From NCBI RefSeq assembly GCF_004919685.1, contig NZ_SMYZ01000053.1, positions 1 through 64,000 of the forward strand: a DNA stretch of 64,000 nucleotides. The letters run 5' to 3'. The notes under the pieces are model-generated. The model was given only the letters and a program-made list of their open reading frames with translations, had not been told where the DNA came from and did not search any database. This DNA comes from Mesorhizobium norvegicum. Its GTDB lineage: Bacteria > Pseudomonadota > Alphaproteobacteria > Rhizobiales > Rhizobiaceae. The translations under genes and the position numbers were made by a program. Positions 7,636-15,228 of this stretch are shown piece by piece (position 1 is the first letter of the stretch; every line of letters begins with the position of its first letter).

Positions 7636-8118
7636 TCAATCAGCCGAAGCAGGAGACTTGGGCATGAACGCCGCCACCCACTCCCTGGGAAAGCGCCTTG
7701 GGCGGCCATTCTCGCCGATGATCGCCGCCTCGACCTTGGCCTCGACCAGCACCTCGTCGCCGCGCTTGAGCTGCTGCGCCATGAAGATGCGCGCGCCGGA
7801 AATATCCTCGGTGCGGGTGTCGACCGTCAGGATGTCGTCGATGCGGGCCGGGCCGCGAAAGTCGATCTCCATGCGGCGCACCACCCAGACTATTCTTTCG
7901 CCATGCTTGCCGTCGGCGAGCTCGGTGTGGTGCACGCCGGTGAGCCTCAGATAGTCGGAGCGGCCGCGTTCGAAGAATTCGAGATAGCGTGCATGGTAGA
8001 CGACGCCTGAGAAATCGGTGTCGGCGTAGTAGACCCGCGCCATCAGCCGGTGGCCGAACGCCGTCAGCGCGCCGGAAAGCCCGGCCAGCAGCGTCGCCGA
8101 TTCACCATGATCGCCCAT
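7636..8118 (-). CDS. ybgC: Tol-Pal-associated acyl-CoA thioesterase YbgC
   Basis: Hotdog-fold thioesterase of 160 residues with the YbgC active-site region VYYADTDFSGVVYHARYLEFFE (Asp in the first helix region) and the downstream DYLRLTG segment. Relatives hydrolyse short-chain or acyl-carrier substrates and are encoded at the head of tol-pal operons. The start at 8118 (MGDHGESATLL) has AAAAGGAAG upstream; the longer frame to 8181 lacks support and would approach the divergent GH5 gene. Here parDE separates it from tolQ. Confidence 0.92.
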   Translation of the reverse strand: MGDHGESATLLAGLSGALTAFGHRLMARVYYADTDFSGVVYHARYLEFFERGRSDYLRLTGVHHTELADGKHGERIVWVVRRMEIDFRGPARIDDILTVDTRTEDISGARIFMAQQLKRGDEVLVEAKVEAAIIGENGRPRRFPREWVAAFMPKSPASAD

Positions 8119-8174
8119 TGCGCTTCCTTTTTCAGCCCCGACGGGGCACCTGTTCCCGCGTGACACAGCATCGG

Positions 8175-9425
8175 ATGGCACTGTTGGCGGCGATGATCAA
8201 GACCTTGACGGCGGCGCTGCTCGTGCTGGCGGCTCTGGCACTGCCAAGCCAGGCGGCGAGCTTCTCGATGAAGCGCGGTCTCAACCTGGACCAGTGGGTC
8301 ACGTGGCCGGGCGAGGACCAATGGGGCGACGCCAAGGCCATCCTGCCCTATCCGGAATGGCGGAAATTTCTTGGGGAGGACGACCTCAAGGCACTGAAGG
8401 ACGCGGGCTTCGATTTCCTGCGCATGCCGGTCGACCCCTCGCCCTTCCTGTCCGCCCAGGCCGTGGCGTTGCGCGACGATCTCTATGCCAGCGTGCTGGA
8501 CTCGGTGCACATGATCAACCGCGCCGGGCTGAAGGTGGTCGTCGACATGCACCTGATCCCGGCCGGCGGCAGCCGCAAAATCGGCATGGCGCAAGTGATG
8601 GACGACCCGCGGACCTTCGACGCCTATGTCGAGATGGTGCGCAGGATGGCCCGCATGCTGGCGAGTGAAGATCCCGCCCAAGTGGCTTTCGAGCCGATGA
8701 ACGAGCCGATCGTCGATTGCGACAGCGACGGCACCAGCCTGTGGCCGGACCGCCAGCGCAAACTGTTCGCCACGGCGCGATCCTCGGCGACGAAACTGAC
8801 CCTGGTGCTGACCGGCGCCTGCTATTCCGCCGCGAGCTCGCTGGAGAAGATCGACCCGAAGACGATCCCGGACGATAACGTCATCTGGACCTTCCATTCC
8901 TATGATCCGTTCCTGCTCACCCATCAGGACGCGACCTGGGCCGGCGACTTCATCCCCTATGTGACAGGCCTGCCCTATCCCCTGACCGCGGTGCCGCGGG
9001 CACAGCTCGACATGACGCTCGACACCATCCGCGCCAGGATCAAGGCCGAGGCGCCGTGGACACGGCAGAGCGGCCTGCTTGCCTATCTCGATGAACAGGT
9101 TGCCAGCATGGACAGCCCCGACAGACTGCTCGGCTTGATGGATACGCCGTTCAAAAAGGTCGAGGCGTGGGCGAAGGCCAACGGCGTGAAGCCGGAAAAC
9201 ATCACGCTGGGCGAGTTCGGCATGATCCGCCAGGAATACGGCAACGCCTATGTGATGCCTGCGGAATACCGGGCAGCCTATGTCAGGGACATGATCGCGC
9301 GCGCCGAAGCGCATGGCTTCTCATGGTCGGTGTGGAGCTATGGCGGCGCCTTCGGCATCGTCGATGCCTTCAACGGCGACAAGGCCGAGCCGGATGTGAT
9401 GGATGTGATCAAGTCGCTTCACTGA
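8175..9425 (+). CDS. Secreted glycoside hydrolase family 5 enzyme
   Basis: Secreted (beta/alpha)8-barrel glycosidase of about 416 residues. A signal peptide is clear (KTLTAALLVLAALALPSQAA). The family's acid/base glutamate lies in FEPMNEP (about E177) and the nucleophile in LGEFGM (about E347); VVVDMHLIPAGG and FHSYDPF are other barrel-end motifs. Substrate (endo-glucan or related beta-glycan) cannot be decided from sequence. Start is uncertain: ATG 8175 or ATG 8193, neither with a strong ribosome site. It is the only plus-strand gene in the first 15 kb and lies head to head with ybgC, interrupting the ruv-tol order. Confidence 0.88.
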   Translation: MALLAAMIKTLTAALLVLAALALPSQAASFSMKRGLNLDQWVTWPGEDQWGDAKAILPYPEWRKFLGEDDLKALKDAGFDFLRMPVDPSPFLSAQAVALRDDLYASVLDSVHMINRAGLKVVVDMHLIPAGGSRKIGMAQVMDDPRTFDAYVEMVRRMARMLASEDPAQVAFEPMNEPIVDCDSDGTSLWPDRQRKLFATARSSATKLTLVLTGACYSAASSLEKIDPKTIPDDNVIWTFHSYDPFLLTHQDATWAGDFIPYVTGLPYPLTAVPRAQLDMTLDTIRARIKAEAPWTRQSGLLAYLDEQVASMDSPDRLLGLMDTPFKKVEAWAKANGVKPENITLGEFGMIRQEYGNAYVMPAEYRAAYVRDMIARAEAHGFSWSVWSYGGAFGIVDAFNGDKAEPDVMDVIKSLH

Positions 9426-9444
9426 GGCGATCTGGATCTTGTTG

Positions 9445-9515
9445 GAGCATGATCTCCGGACAAACGGAAACCGTTTGTCCGAGAAAACCGGTTTCCACTT
9501 TTCGGGATCATGCTC
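9445..9515. repeat. Palindromic intergenic repeat, family B, copy 1
   Basis: Element bounded by GAGCATGATC and GATCATGCTC, with an inner perfect stem GGACAAACGG / CCGTTTGTCC. It fills the gap between the convergent GH5 and phosphoesterase genes and ends at the phosphoesterase stop codon. A shorter relative lies at 50132-50176. It may also act as a two-way terminator. Confidence 0.7.
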
Positions 9516-10417
9516 TAGCCAAGGTCGATCGACAGGATTTCCGGGCGCATTCCAAAACGCACCGGCAATATGCTGAAACCGAGCCCGCCAGAGACGATCA
9601 GATTGCGGTCGTTCTCGACGACATGGCCATAGGCGTAGCGATTGCCGAAACGCGACGGCACGACAGGCGAATAGCCGAACAGCCGAATTTGTCCGCCATG
9701 GGTGTGGCCGGACAGGGTCAGCGAGACCCGCCACGGCACCTTCGGAAAGATGTCGGGCTCATGCGCGAGCAGGATGACGGGCGCGCCGTCGCTCGCCTTG
9801 GCAAGCGTGCCATCGAGATCGTCCAGGCCTTTGAAGCCGGTACGACCCCGGACTTTGCTCGGCCGCAAGGCCAGCTGGTCGGCAAGCCCGGCAATCCAGA
9901 AGCCGTGACCATCCTTTTCCAGGCGCACGACATCGTTTTCCAGCACCGGGATGCCGACGCCCTCGAGCGCCTTGCGCGCCACGGTCGGCCCGGCCCCGGC
10001 CGCTTGGGCGGCACGATCGTGCCACCAGTCGTGATTGCCGAGGATCGACAAGACGCCGAGCGGCGCCTTCAGCCGTGACAGAGCCGAGGCCCAGTCAGAC
10101 GCGGACACGTCGGCCGTCACCAAGCGCATTCCGTCGACATAGTCGCCGAGGAGCACGATCAGGTCCGGCTGAAGAGCGTTCGCCCGTTCAACCAGCGAAA
10201 CGATCCGCTCCGGCGTCATCCACGGACGGCAGGCATGGATGTCGGCGAGCGCGACGACGCGCAGCTTGAGACCCACCGGCCAGTGCGGCGGCGCCAGGGA
10301 ATAGGGCTTCACATGCGTCAGCAGCATCGGCTCGATGCCGACCGCATAGGCGCTAAGCGCCGCCATCGACAGGAACGACCCGCCGATGAGGCGCAGGAAA
10401 CCTCGTCTGGTGATCAT
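9515..10417 (-). CDS. Tat-exported metallophosphoesterase
   Basis: Calcineurin-like phosphoesterase, 300 residues, with all metal-binding motifs: LADIHA (about 57), LLGDYVDG (about 89), LGNHDWWHD (about 123), LLAHEPD and LSGHTHGGQ near the C terminus. The N terminus ITRRGFLRLIGG followed by a hydrophobic run resembles a Tat signal or membrane anchor. Relatives (YaeI-like) act on membrane-associated phosphodiesters; the real substrate is unknown. It follows ruvB by about 130 bases on the same strand. Confidence 0.87.
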   Translation of the reverse strand: MITRRGFLRLIGGSFLSMAALSAYAVGIEPMLLTHVKPYSLAPPHWPVGLKLRVVALADIHACRPWMTPERIVSLVERANALQPDLIVLLGDYVDGMRLVTADVSASDWASALSRLKAPLGVLSILGNHDWWHDRAAQAAGAGPTVARKALEGVGIPVLENDVVRLEKDGHGFWIAGLADQLALRPSKVRGRTGFKGLDDLDGTLAKASDGAPVILLAHEPDIFPKVPWRVSLTLSGHTHGGQIRLFGYSPVVPSRFGNRYAYGHVVENDRNLIVSGGLGFSILPVRFGMRPEILSIDLG

Positions 10418-10548
10418 CGGTCAGCCCCAGCCCTTGGGATGGCAATTGAATCAAGCAAGGCTTGCCTTAAAGCCGGCAATTGCGCCTTCACCTTGGCCGA
10501 GGCGAGCAGTTTTTGCGCAGGCAAGCCGTTCCGAAGAACAAATGTCCG

Positions 10549-11586
10549 TTACTCCTCCTGGAACAGGTTGATCTGCTGCTGCGCCAGATCCTTCGGCGCG
10601 TCGAGGCCGAGATGGCGCCAGGCATTGGCCGTCAGCATGCGGCCGCGCGGCGTGCGCTGGATGAAGCCCTGCTGGATCAGATAGGGCTCGATGATGTCCT
10701 CGATGGCGTCGCGCGGTTCGGACAGGCCGGCGGCGATCGTCTCGATGCCGACCGGGCCGCCGCCGAAATTGCGCGCGATCATCGACAGGTACCGCCTGTC
10801 GAGCGCGTCGAGGCCGAGCGCATCGACCTCCAGCCGGGTCAAGGCCTCGTCGGCGATCTTGCGGTCGACATGGCCGTCGCCGGCCACCGAGGCGAAATCG
10901 CGCACGCGGCGCAGCAGCCGGCCGGCGATGCGCGGCGTGCCGCGCGCACGCCGCGCGATCTCCAGCGCGCCATCGTCGCCGAGCGGCATTTGCAGGATGC
11001 GGGCACCGCGCCGCACGATCTGCTCCAGCTCCTCGACCGTGTAGAAATTGAGCCGCACCGGAATGCCGAAACGGTCTCGCAGCGGATTGGTCAGCAAGCC
11101 AAGCCGCGTGGTGGCGGCGACCAGAGTGAAACGGGCGAGGTCGATCTTGACCGAGCGCGCCGCCGGTCCCTCGCCGATGATCAGGTCGAGCTGGAAATCC
11201 TCCATCGCCGGATAGAGGATTTCCTCCACAGCCGGGCTCAGCCGGTGGATCTCGTCGATGAACAGCACGTCGCCTTCCTCGAGATTGGTCAGCAGCGCGG
11301 CAAGATCGCCGGCCTTGGCGATGACCGGGCCGGAGGTTGAGCGGAAATTGACGCCGAGTTCTCGCGCCATGATCTGCGCCAGCGTCGTCTTGCCGAGGCC
11401 GGGCGGTCCGACGAACAGCACATGGTCGAGTGCCTCGTTGCGGCCCTTGGCGGCCTCGATGAACACTTTGAGATTGGCCCGCACCGCCGCCTGGCCGACA
11501 AAATCGTCAAGCGTCTGCGGCCGCAAGGTCTGCTCGGCATCCTCGCCGCGTTTTTCCGGCGCAATCAGGCGGGGCGACAGGCTCAT
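10549..11586 (-). CDS. ruvB: Holliday junction branch-migration ATPase RuvB
   Basis: Hexameric AAA+ motor that drives branch migration with RuvA. Length 345 is typical. Walker A GPPGLGKTT (residues 60-68), Walker B with sensor LFIDEIHRL (about 108-116), the RuvA-contacting beta-hairpin region, arginine finger segment and a C-terminal winged helix ending in QQGFIQRTPRGRMLT are all visible. It follows ruvA by 43 bases on the minus strand. Confidence 0.98.
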   Translation of the reverse strand: MSLSPRLIAPEKRGEDAEQTLRPQTLDDFVGQAAVRANLKVFIEAAKGRNEALDHVLFVGPPGLGKTTLAQIMARELGVNFRSTSGPVIAKAGDLAALLTNLEEGDVLFIDEIHRLSPAVEEILYPAMEDFQLDLIIGEGPAARSVKIDLARFTLVAATTRLGLLTNPLRDRFGIPVRLNFYTVEELEQIVRRGARILQMPLGDDGALEIARRARGTPRIAGRLLRRVRDFASVAGDGHVDRKIADEALTRLEVDALGLDALDRRYLSMIARNFGGGPVGIETIAAGLSEPRDAIEDIIEPYLIQQGFIQRTPRGRMLTANAWRHLGLDAPKDLAQQQINLFQEE

Positions 11587-11629
11587 GTCGCCTTCCTTGC
11601 ATACGGCAAGGAGCTGAACAAGCGACGGC

Positions 11630-12250
11630 TCACCGCGCCAGTTCCTTCAACCCGAAGCGGATCAATTTCGGCGCATCCGCATCCTCGCCCGCCGTCTTCA
11701 GCGCCGCAGCCACCGCATTGGCGGCCGTGTCGCGCGAATAGCCGAGATTGACCAGCGCCGAGACGGCATCGGTGATCGGCGCGGACGCCACGCCGTCGCC
11801 GAGTTCCTGCTTCAGGCCGATGGTGCCCGAGGCGGTTCCGGCATAGGCCGGCGCCTTGTTCTTCAACTCGGTGACGATGCGCTCGGCCACCTTCTTGCCG
11901 ACGCCGGGCGCGCGCGAAACCATGGCGATGTCGCGTAGTGCGATCGCATTGGCGAGGTCGGCCGGCGCCAGCGTCGACAGGATCGCCAGCGCCACCTTGG
12001 CGCCGACGCCCGGCACATTGTTCATCAGTAACCGGAACCACTCACGCTCCAGCACCGAGTGGAAGCCGTACAGCCGCAGCATGTCCTCGCGCACATAGGT
12101 CTCGATGAACAGCAACACTGCCTCGCCGGGCGAAGGCAGCGCGGCCAGCGTGCGCGCCGAGCAATAGGCGACATAGCCGACGCCATGGATATCGACGAGG
12201 CAATGATCCTCGTCGACCTCGTCGAGCGTGCCCTTGAGCTTGCCGATCAT
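11630..12250 (-). CDS. ruvA: Holliday junction-binding protein RuvA
   Basis: Tetrameric junction-binding protein of 206 residues. N-terminal OB fold (MIGKLKGTLDEVDEDHCLVDIHGVGY-like), two helix-hairpin-helix segments (NNVPGVGAKVALAIL and RAPGVGKKVAERIV), and a C-terminal UBA-like domain (SALVNLGYSRDTAANAV) that contacts RuvB. It is separated from ruvC by the vapBC module, whereas the two are normally adjacent. Confidence 0.97.
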   Translation of the reverse strand: MIGKLKGTLDEVDEDHCLVDIHGVGYVAYCSARTLAALPSPGEAVLLFIETYVREDMLRLYGFHSVLEREWFRLLMNNVPGVGAKVALAILSTLAPADLANAIALRDIAMVSRAPGVGKKVAERIVTELKNKAPAYAGTASGTIGLKQELGDGVASAPITDAVSALVNLGYSRDTAANAVAAALKTAGEDADAPKLIRFGLKELAR

Positions 12251-12265
12251 TGGACGCAGCCCTCG

Positions 12266-12679
12266 CTAAGGATGAGTATCGGGCGTAATGAGCTCGACAT
12301 CTGGAAAGTACTTTCTGAAACCCGCAGGATCGCGAGTAAGAATGGGGTACCCTCGGATGGCAGCGTGGGCACCTATCAGGAAGTCGGGCATCACCTGCTC
12401 TCGAGATCCGCCAAGCCGCCGATAGACCGAAAACGCTCTCGACGCCGCAAAGGCCGCCTCGAATGGGAGCCCTTCGCGCCGGAACTCATCTTCGGGCAAG
12501 GCATCATCTACATCATCTATCGCCTCATAGCGCATCGAAAACTCGGCGTAGATAATCTGATTGATGACTAGGCTGCCTTTCTCAAGGGCAGCCGCCATTT
12601 TCGACCGCGACCATTTCGACCAGACGGGGTCGCGAACGGCGATATCAACAAGCACATTGGTGTCGACAAGTGTCGCCAA
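12266..12679 (-). CDS. vapC: VapC-type PIN-domain toxin
   Basis: PIN-domain ribonuclease toxin, 137 residues. Conserved acidic residues are in place: Asp in LVDTNVLVD (residue 6), Glu in YAEFSM (about 46), Asp in MPDFLIGAHA (about 100), and TRDPAGFRKYFP at the C terminus. Characterised VapC proteins cut tRNA or rRNA; the target here is unknown. It starts two bases after the antitoxin stop, so the two are cotranscribed. The pair lies inside the ruvC-ruvA interval. Confidence 0.9.
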   Translation of the reverse strand: MATLVDTNVLVDIAVRDPVWSKWSRSKMAAALEKGSLVINQIIYAEFSMRYEAIDDVDDALPEDEFRREGLPFEAAFAASRAFSVYRRLGGSREQVMPDFLIGAHAAIRGYPILTRDPAGFRKYFPDVELITPDTHP

Positions 12680-12681
12680 GA

Positions 12682-12933
12682 TCAGCGATCCCGAGTCAAA
12701 GCCATGACATCGTCAGCATTCATTGTCTGATCGCCGCTGCCTTCAAGCCGATCAAGCGCAGCGAGAAAACGATCGAGTCTTTCGCGATCCGCCAGCCGTC
12801 CCCTGTCATGCCTGGGCGTAATCGTGATCTTGCCCCCTTCAATGCCGAAGATAACTTCGCTGTTAGCACCAATCCCGAATGTCTCCCGGAGATCCCTCGG
12901 GATCGTCACTTGGCCTTTGCTCGTTACACGCAT
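12682..12933 (-). CDS. vapB: VapB-type AbrB/SpoVT antitoxin
   Basis: Antitoxin of 83 residues with the swapped-hairpin AbrB DNA-binding fold at the N terminus (MRVTSKGQVTIPRDLRE, then SEVIFGIEGGKITI), and a C-terminal toxin-binding tail containing MNADDVMALTRDR. The start at 12933 gives the canonical AbrB N terminus; AAGAAAGG lies about eight bases upstream. The operator candidate is immediately upstream. Confidence 0.9.
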   Translation of the reverse strand: MRVTSKGQVTIPRDLRETFGIGANSEVIFGIEGGKITITPRHDRGRLADRERLDRFLAALDRLEGSGDQTMNADDVMALTRDR

Positions 12934-12946
12934 GGAAGATACCTTT

Positions 12947-12967
12947 CTTACAAGTAAGGAATATTCC
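12947..12967. promoter_or_regulatory. Probable VapB operator palindromes
   Basis: Two adjoining perfect palindromes, CTTAC-AA-GTAAG (12947-12958) and GGAATATTCC (12958-12967), begin 13 bases upstream of the vapB start. Position and symmetry suggest autoregulation by the VapBC complex; not otherwise supported. Confidence 0.5.
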
Positions 12968-12994
12968 AACTACGTGAACAAGTCAAGAACATTG

Positions 12995-13504
12995 CTACCC
13001 GGCCAGCGCCATCCTGTAAGCCACGCTCTGCCGGTGATGCGCGTGGCAGATGGCGATGGCCAGTGCGTCGGCGGCATGTTCGGTATCGAAAATGGCTTTC
13101 GGCAACAGCACCTTCACCATCATGTGGATCTGCTTCTTGTCGCCATGGCCGACGCCGATCACCGCCTTCTTGACCGCGTTGGGCGCATATTCGGCAACGA
13201 CCAGGCCCGCACGCGCCGGCACCAGCATGGCGATGCCACGTGCCTGGCCGAGCTTCAGCGTCGCCACGGCGTCCTTGTTGACGAAGGTCTGTTCGACGGC
13301 TGCCTCGTGCGGCATGGCGCTGTGCAGGATCTCGGCCAGCCCGTCATGCAATTGGCACAGCCGCGTCGCCAGTGCCGCCTTGTCGTCGGACTTCACCGTG
13401 CCGGAAGCAATGAAGCGCAGCGAATTGCCGAGGCTTTCTACGATGCCCCAGCCGGTGCGCCGAAGCCCCGGATCGATACCAATGATGCGAATCGCTTCCG
13501 CCAT
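12995..13504 (-). CDS. ruvC: Holliday junction resolvase RuvC
   Basis: RNase H-fold resolvase, 169 residues. Catalytic acidic residues sit in IIGIDPGLRRTGWG (Asp about 11), AAVEQTFVNKD (Glu) and the C-terminal TEHAADALAIAICH cluster. It cuts Holliday junctions symmetrically with RuvAB. It heads the ruv group, 76 bases after the DUF1465 gene; vapBC separates it from ruvA. Confidence 0.97.
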   Translation of the reverse strand: MAEAIRIIGIDPGLRRTGWGIVESLGNSLRFIASGTVKSDDKAALATRLCQLHDGLAEILHSAMPHEAAVEQTFVNKDAVATLKLGQARGIAMLVPARAGLVVAEYAPNAVKKAVIGVGHGDKKQIHMMVKVLLPKAIFDTEHAADALAIAICHAHHRQSVAYRMALAG

Positions 13505-13580
13505 TTGCCGACTTTACCTCCGGCGTACAGCGATGCCAGCGAAATGTGAACAAACCGGAAACAGAAAGGCGGACCGAGGT

Positions 13581-14114
13581 TTAACCCCGAGCGAAAGCCG
13601 TGTTCAGCAGGCTGATCTGGTCGGAAACCGGATTGGAGCGACGGGCCATCGGTTGCATATCGACCACGGCGCCGGAGCCATAGATCTCCTCGTCCATGCG
13701 GCGCACCAGTGCCTGCAGGCGCAGCGAGCGGGTGACGAGGTCGAGAAAATCCTCGGGCAGTTCGGCCCAGCCGGCGGCTTCGTCATGGGCGGAAGCGGTG
13801 TCGAGACGCACCTTGGACTTTTCCGATGCGACCTGGTCGCGGGTCATCTCGCCGGAATTGGCGGCGCGCTGCAAAAGCAGCCAGGAGGCAACCTGCATCA
13901 GCCTGGTGGTCAGCCGCATCGATTCGGCGGCATAGAACGTTGCCGCCAGCCTGGACAGTTTCTTCGCCTCGGCCCGGCCCTTGCCGTCGAGATATTCCGC
14001 CGCCTGTTCGACCAGGCCCATACCTTCCTGGTAAAGCGGCTTGAAGGATTGCGAGAAAACCCGGCGCTCCGCCAGCTTGACGGTTTTCGCACTGCCCTTC
14101 GAAAGCTCGTTCAT
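13581..14114 (-). CDS. DUF1465 family protein
   Basis: Protein of 177 residues matching the alphaproteobacterial DUF1465 family in length and helical composition (VFSQSFKPLYQEGMGLVEQAAEYLDG, LQALVRRMDEEIYG). No signal peptide or membrane segment; function not established. The start at 14114 (MNELSKGSAK) has CAGGGGCG upstream and is preferred over a frame from 14165. It is upstream of ruvC on the same strand. Confidence 0.75.
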   Translation of the reverse strand: MNELSKGSAKTVKLAERRVFSQSFKPLYQEGMGLVEQAAEYLDGKGRAEAKKLSRLAATFYAAESMRLTTRLMQVASWLLLQRAANSGEMTRDQVASEKSKVRLDTASAHDEAAGWAELPEDFLDLVTRSLRLQALVRRMDEEIYGSGAVVDMQPMARRSNPVSDQISLLNTAFARG

Positions 14115-14300
14115 TGATACGCCCCTGCACTTGCAACCGGCTGATTCGGCTCCCTGCCGATACACCCGGAACCCTATCTGACTGAAGCTTGAAAATGCGC
14201 TTCGTCACCGGTGAAGGCAAGCACATGTTTAACAGAAGGTTAACGCCGAGCGGCTGTCGGGATGCCCCCTGAAAATGCGGACAAAAAGAGAAATGCGGAC

Positions 14301-14328
14301 AAAAAAAGAGCCGCGGATAAGGCGGCTC
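14301..14328 (-). terminator. Rho-independent terminator of the sRNA
   Basis: Perfect 7-bp stem GAGCCGC / GCGGCTC with a 7-base loop, followed on the minus strand by seven consecutive Ts (14307-14301). Confidence 0.85.
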
Positions 14329-14397
14329 TCAGGAGTTTAACAGGGAGGCGTCAAACAAAGTGGCTCCAACCACTCGGTAAGAATCCAGATCACTGGA
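14301..14397 (-). ncRNA. Candidate trans-acting sRNA, alpha-r14 (NfeR1)-like
   Basis: On the minus strand a -10-like TACTAT (14408-14403) with a weak CTTCAT 17 bases upstream precedes about 97 bases that fold into successive hairpins: ATCCAG/CTGGAT, AGTGG/CCACT, and GTTT/AAAC whose loop exposes CCTCCC. A GC-rich terminator (GAGCCGC/GCGGCTC) with seven Us ends it. An exposed anti-Shine-Dalgarno CCUCCC in a hairpin loop plus a terminator is the hallmark of the rhizobial alpha-r14 family. No ORF covers the region. The family assignment is from remembered architecture, not a search. Confidence 0.6.
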
Positions 14398-14518
14398 TGA
14401 ACATAGTAAACACCTGTAAAGCTTAATGAAGCCTTAACGGCGGGTATGTTTTTTGACCGAACGTCGCCGTCCTGTGCCGTAACAGCACAGAACGAACTTC
14501 GTTTCAGAGCCTCTCAGC

Positions 14519-14899
14519 TCAGGCCGTCTTCCAGACGGCGGGCAGGGCGATGAAAGCAAACAGCAGCAAGGCTGCGTAGAAGCCCATCGAAGAAGCCGCC
14601 ACCAGCGGTTCGATCGCGGCATTGCCGGCAAGCAGGAAATAGAGACCGATCAGCAGGCCGATGCCGCTGACCGCCGTCAGCCAGAAATGAACGGTGGCGA
14701 GCGTCTTTTGCCCGATTGCCGGAAACAGATGGTAGAAGAAGGCGAAGACCGCCGACATCAGCCATCCGGCCACCATCGTGTGGGCGTGAGTCGGCATCTG
14801 GCCGTGATCCTGGCTGATCGCCATGTACAGGCCGAGCGCCATGCCGCACAACGCATAGATGATCGCCAGCGTGAAGAAATTCCGTGCTACCCCTTGCAT
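14519..14899 (-). CDS. Small membrane protein resembling heme-copper oxidase subunit I
   Basis: Four-helix membrane protein of 126 residues. It contains HAHTMVAGWLMSAVFAFFYHLFP, whose histidine pattern resembles the heme-ligating helices of cbb3/NorB-type subunit I, but it is far too short for a full oxidase subunit (about 450-550 residues). It may be a stand-alone family that binds heme or a remnant domain. It stands alone, with an upstream intergenic region and the sRNA downstream. Confidence 0.65.
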   Translation of the reverse strand: MQGVARNFFTLAIIYALCGMALGLYMAISQDHGQMPTHAHTMVAGWLMSAVFAFFYHLFPAIGQKTLATVHFWLTAVSGIGLLIGLYFLLAGNAAIEPLVAASSMGFYAALLLFAFIALPAVWKTA

Positions 14900-15228
14900 A
14901 AATGTCCCCTCGAATTGCCTTTTCCCGTTTGCGGGAATGGGTTGATCGTCAGGCGACTGTTGTCGCCACCGGGCTCCCGGCGTTAGCGCACTAGCATCGG
15001 CGATGTTTCCGGACGATGTCGCGCCAACCCCCTCCCGACGATTCGTATATTAGCAGGAAATCAGATAGCGCGTTTACTATCTCAGCCGCTTCTTCATTGC
15101 GCTGAAACAGAGCCGGTTTTTTCGCGACATCGTTCCGAAACAGGCGCCGCGCTAAACGCTCGCTCCTCTGACGGCCGGCGCCAATCCGCGCCGCCGCAAA
15201 CCTGACCGGAACACTGCAGGAGCAACCC
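14900..15228. other. Intergenic region between divergent membrane-protein genes
   Basis: No convincing gene. A minus-strand frame across 14991-15251 has no family signature and overlaps the next gene. One small hairpin (GATAG/CTATC near 15063-15080) is visible. The interval should hold the two divergent promoters, but no strong consensus was recognised. Confidence 0.4.

Noticed and set aside
14519..14899. A cytochrome oxidase subunit I gene
   Set aside because: Too short by about 350 residues, with only four helices and no neighbouring oxidase subunits.
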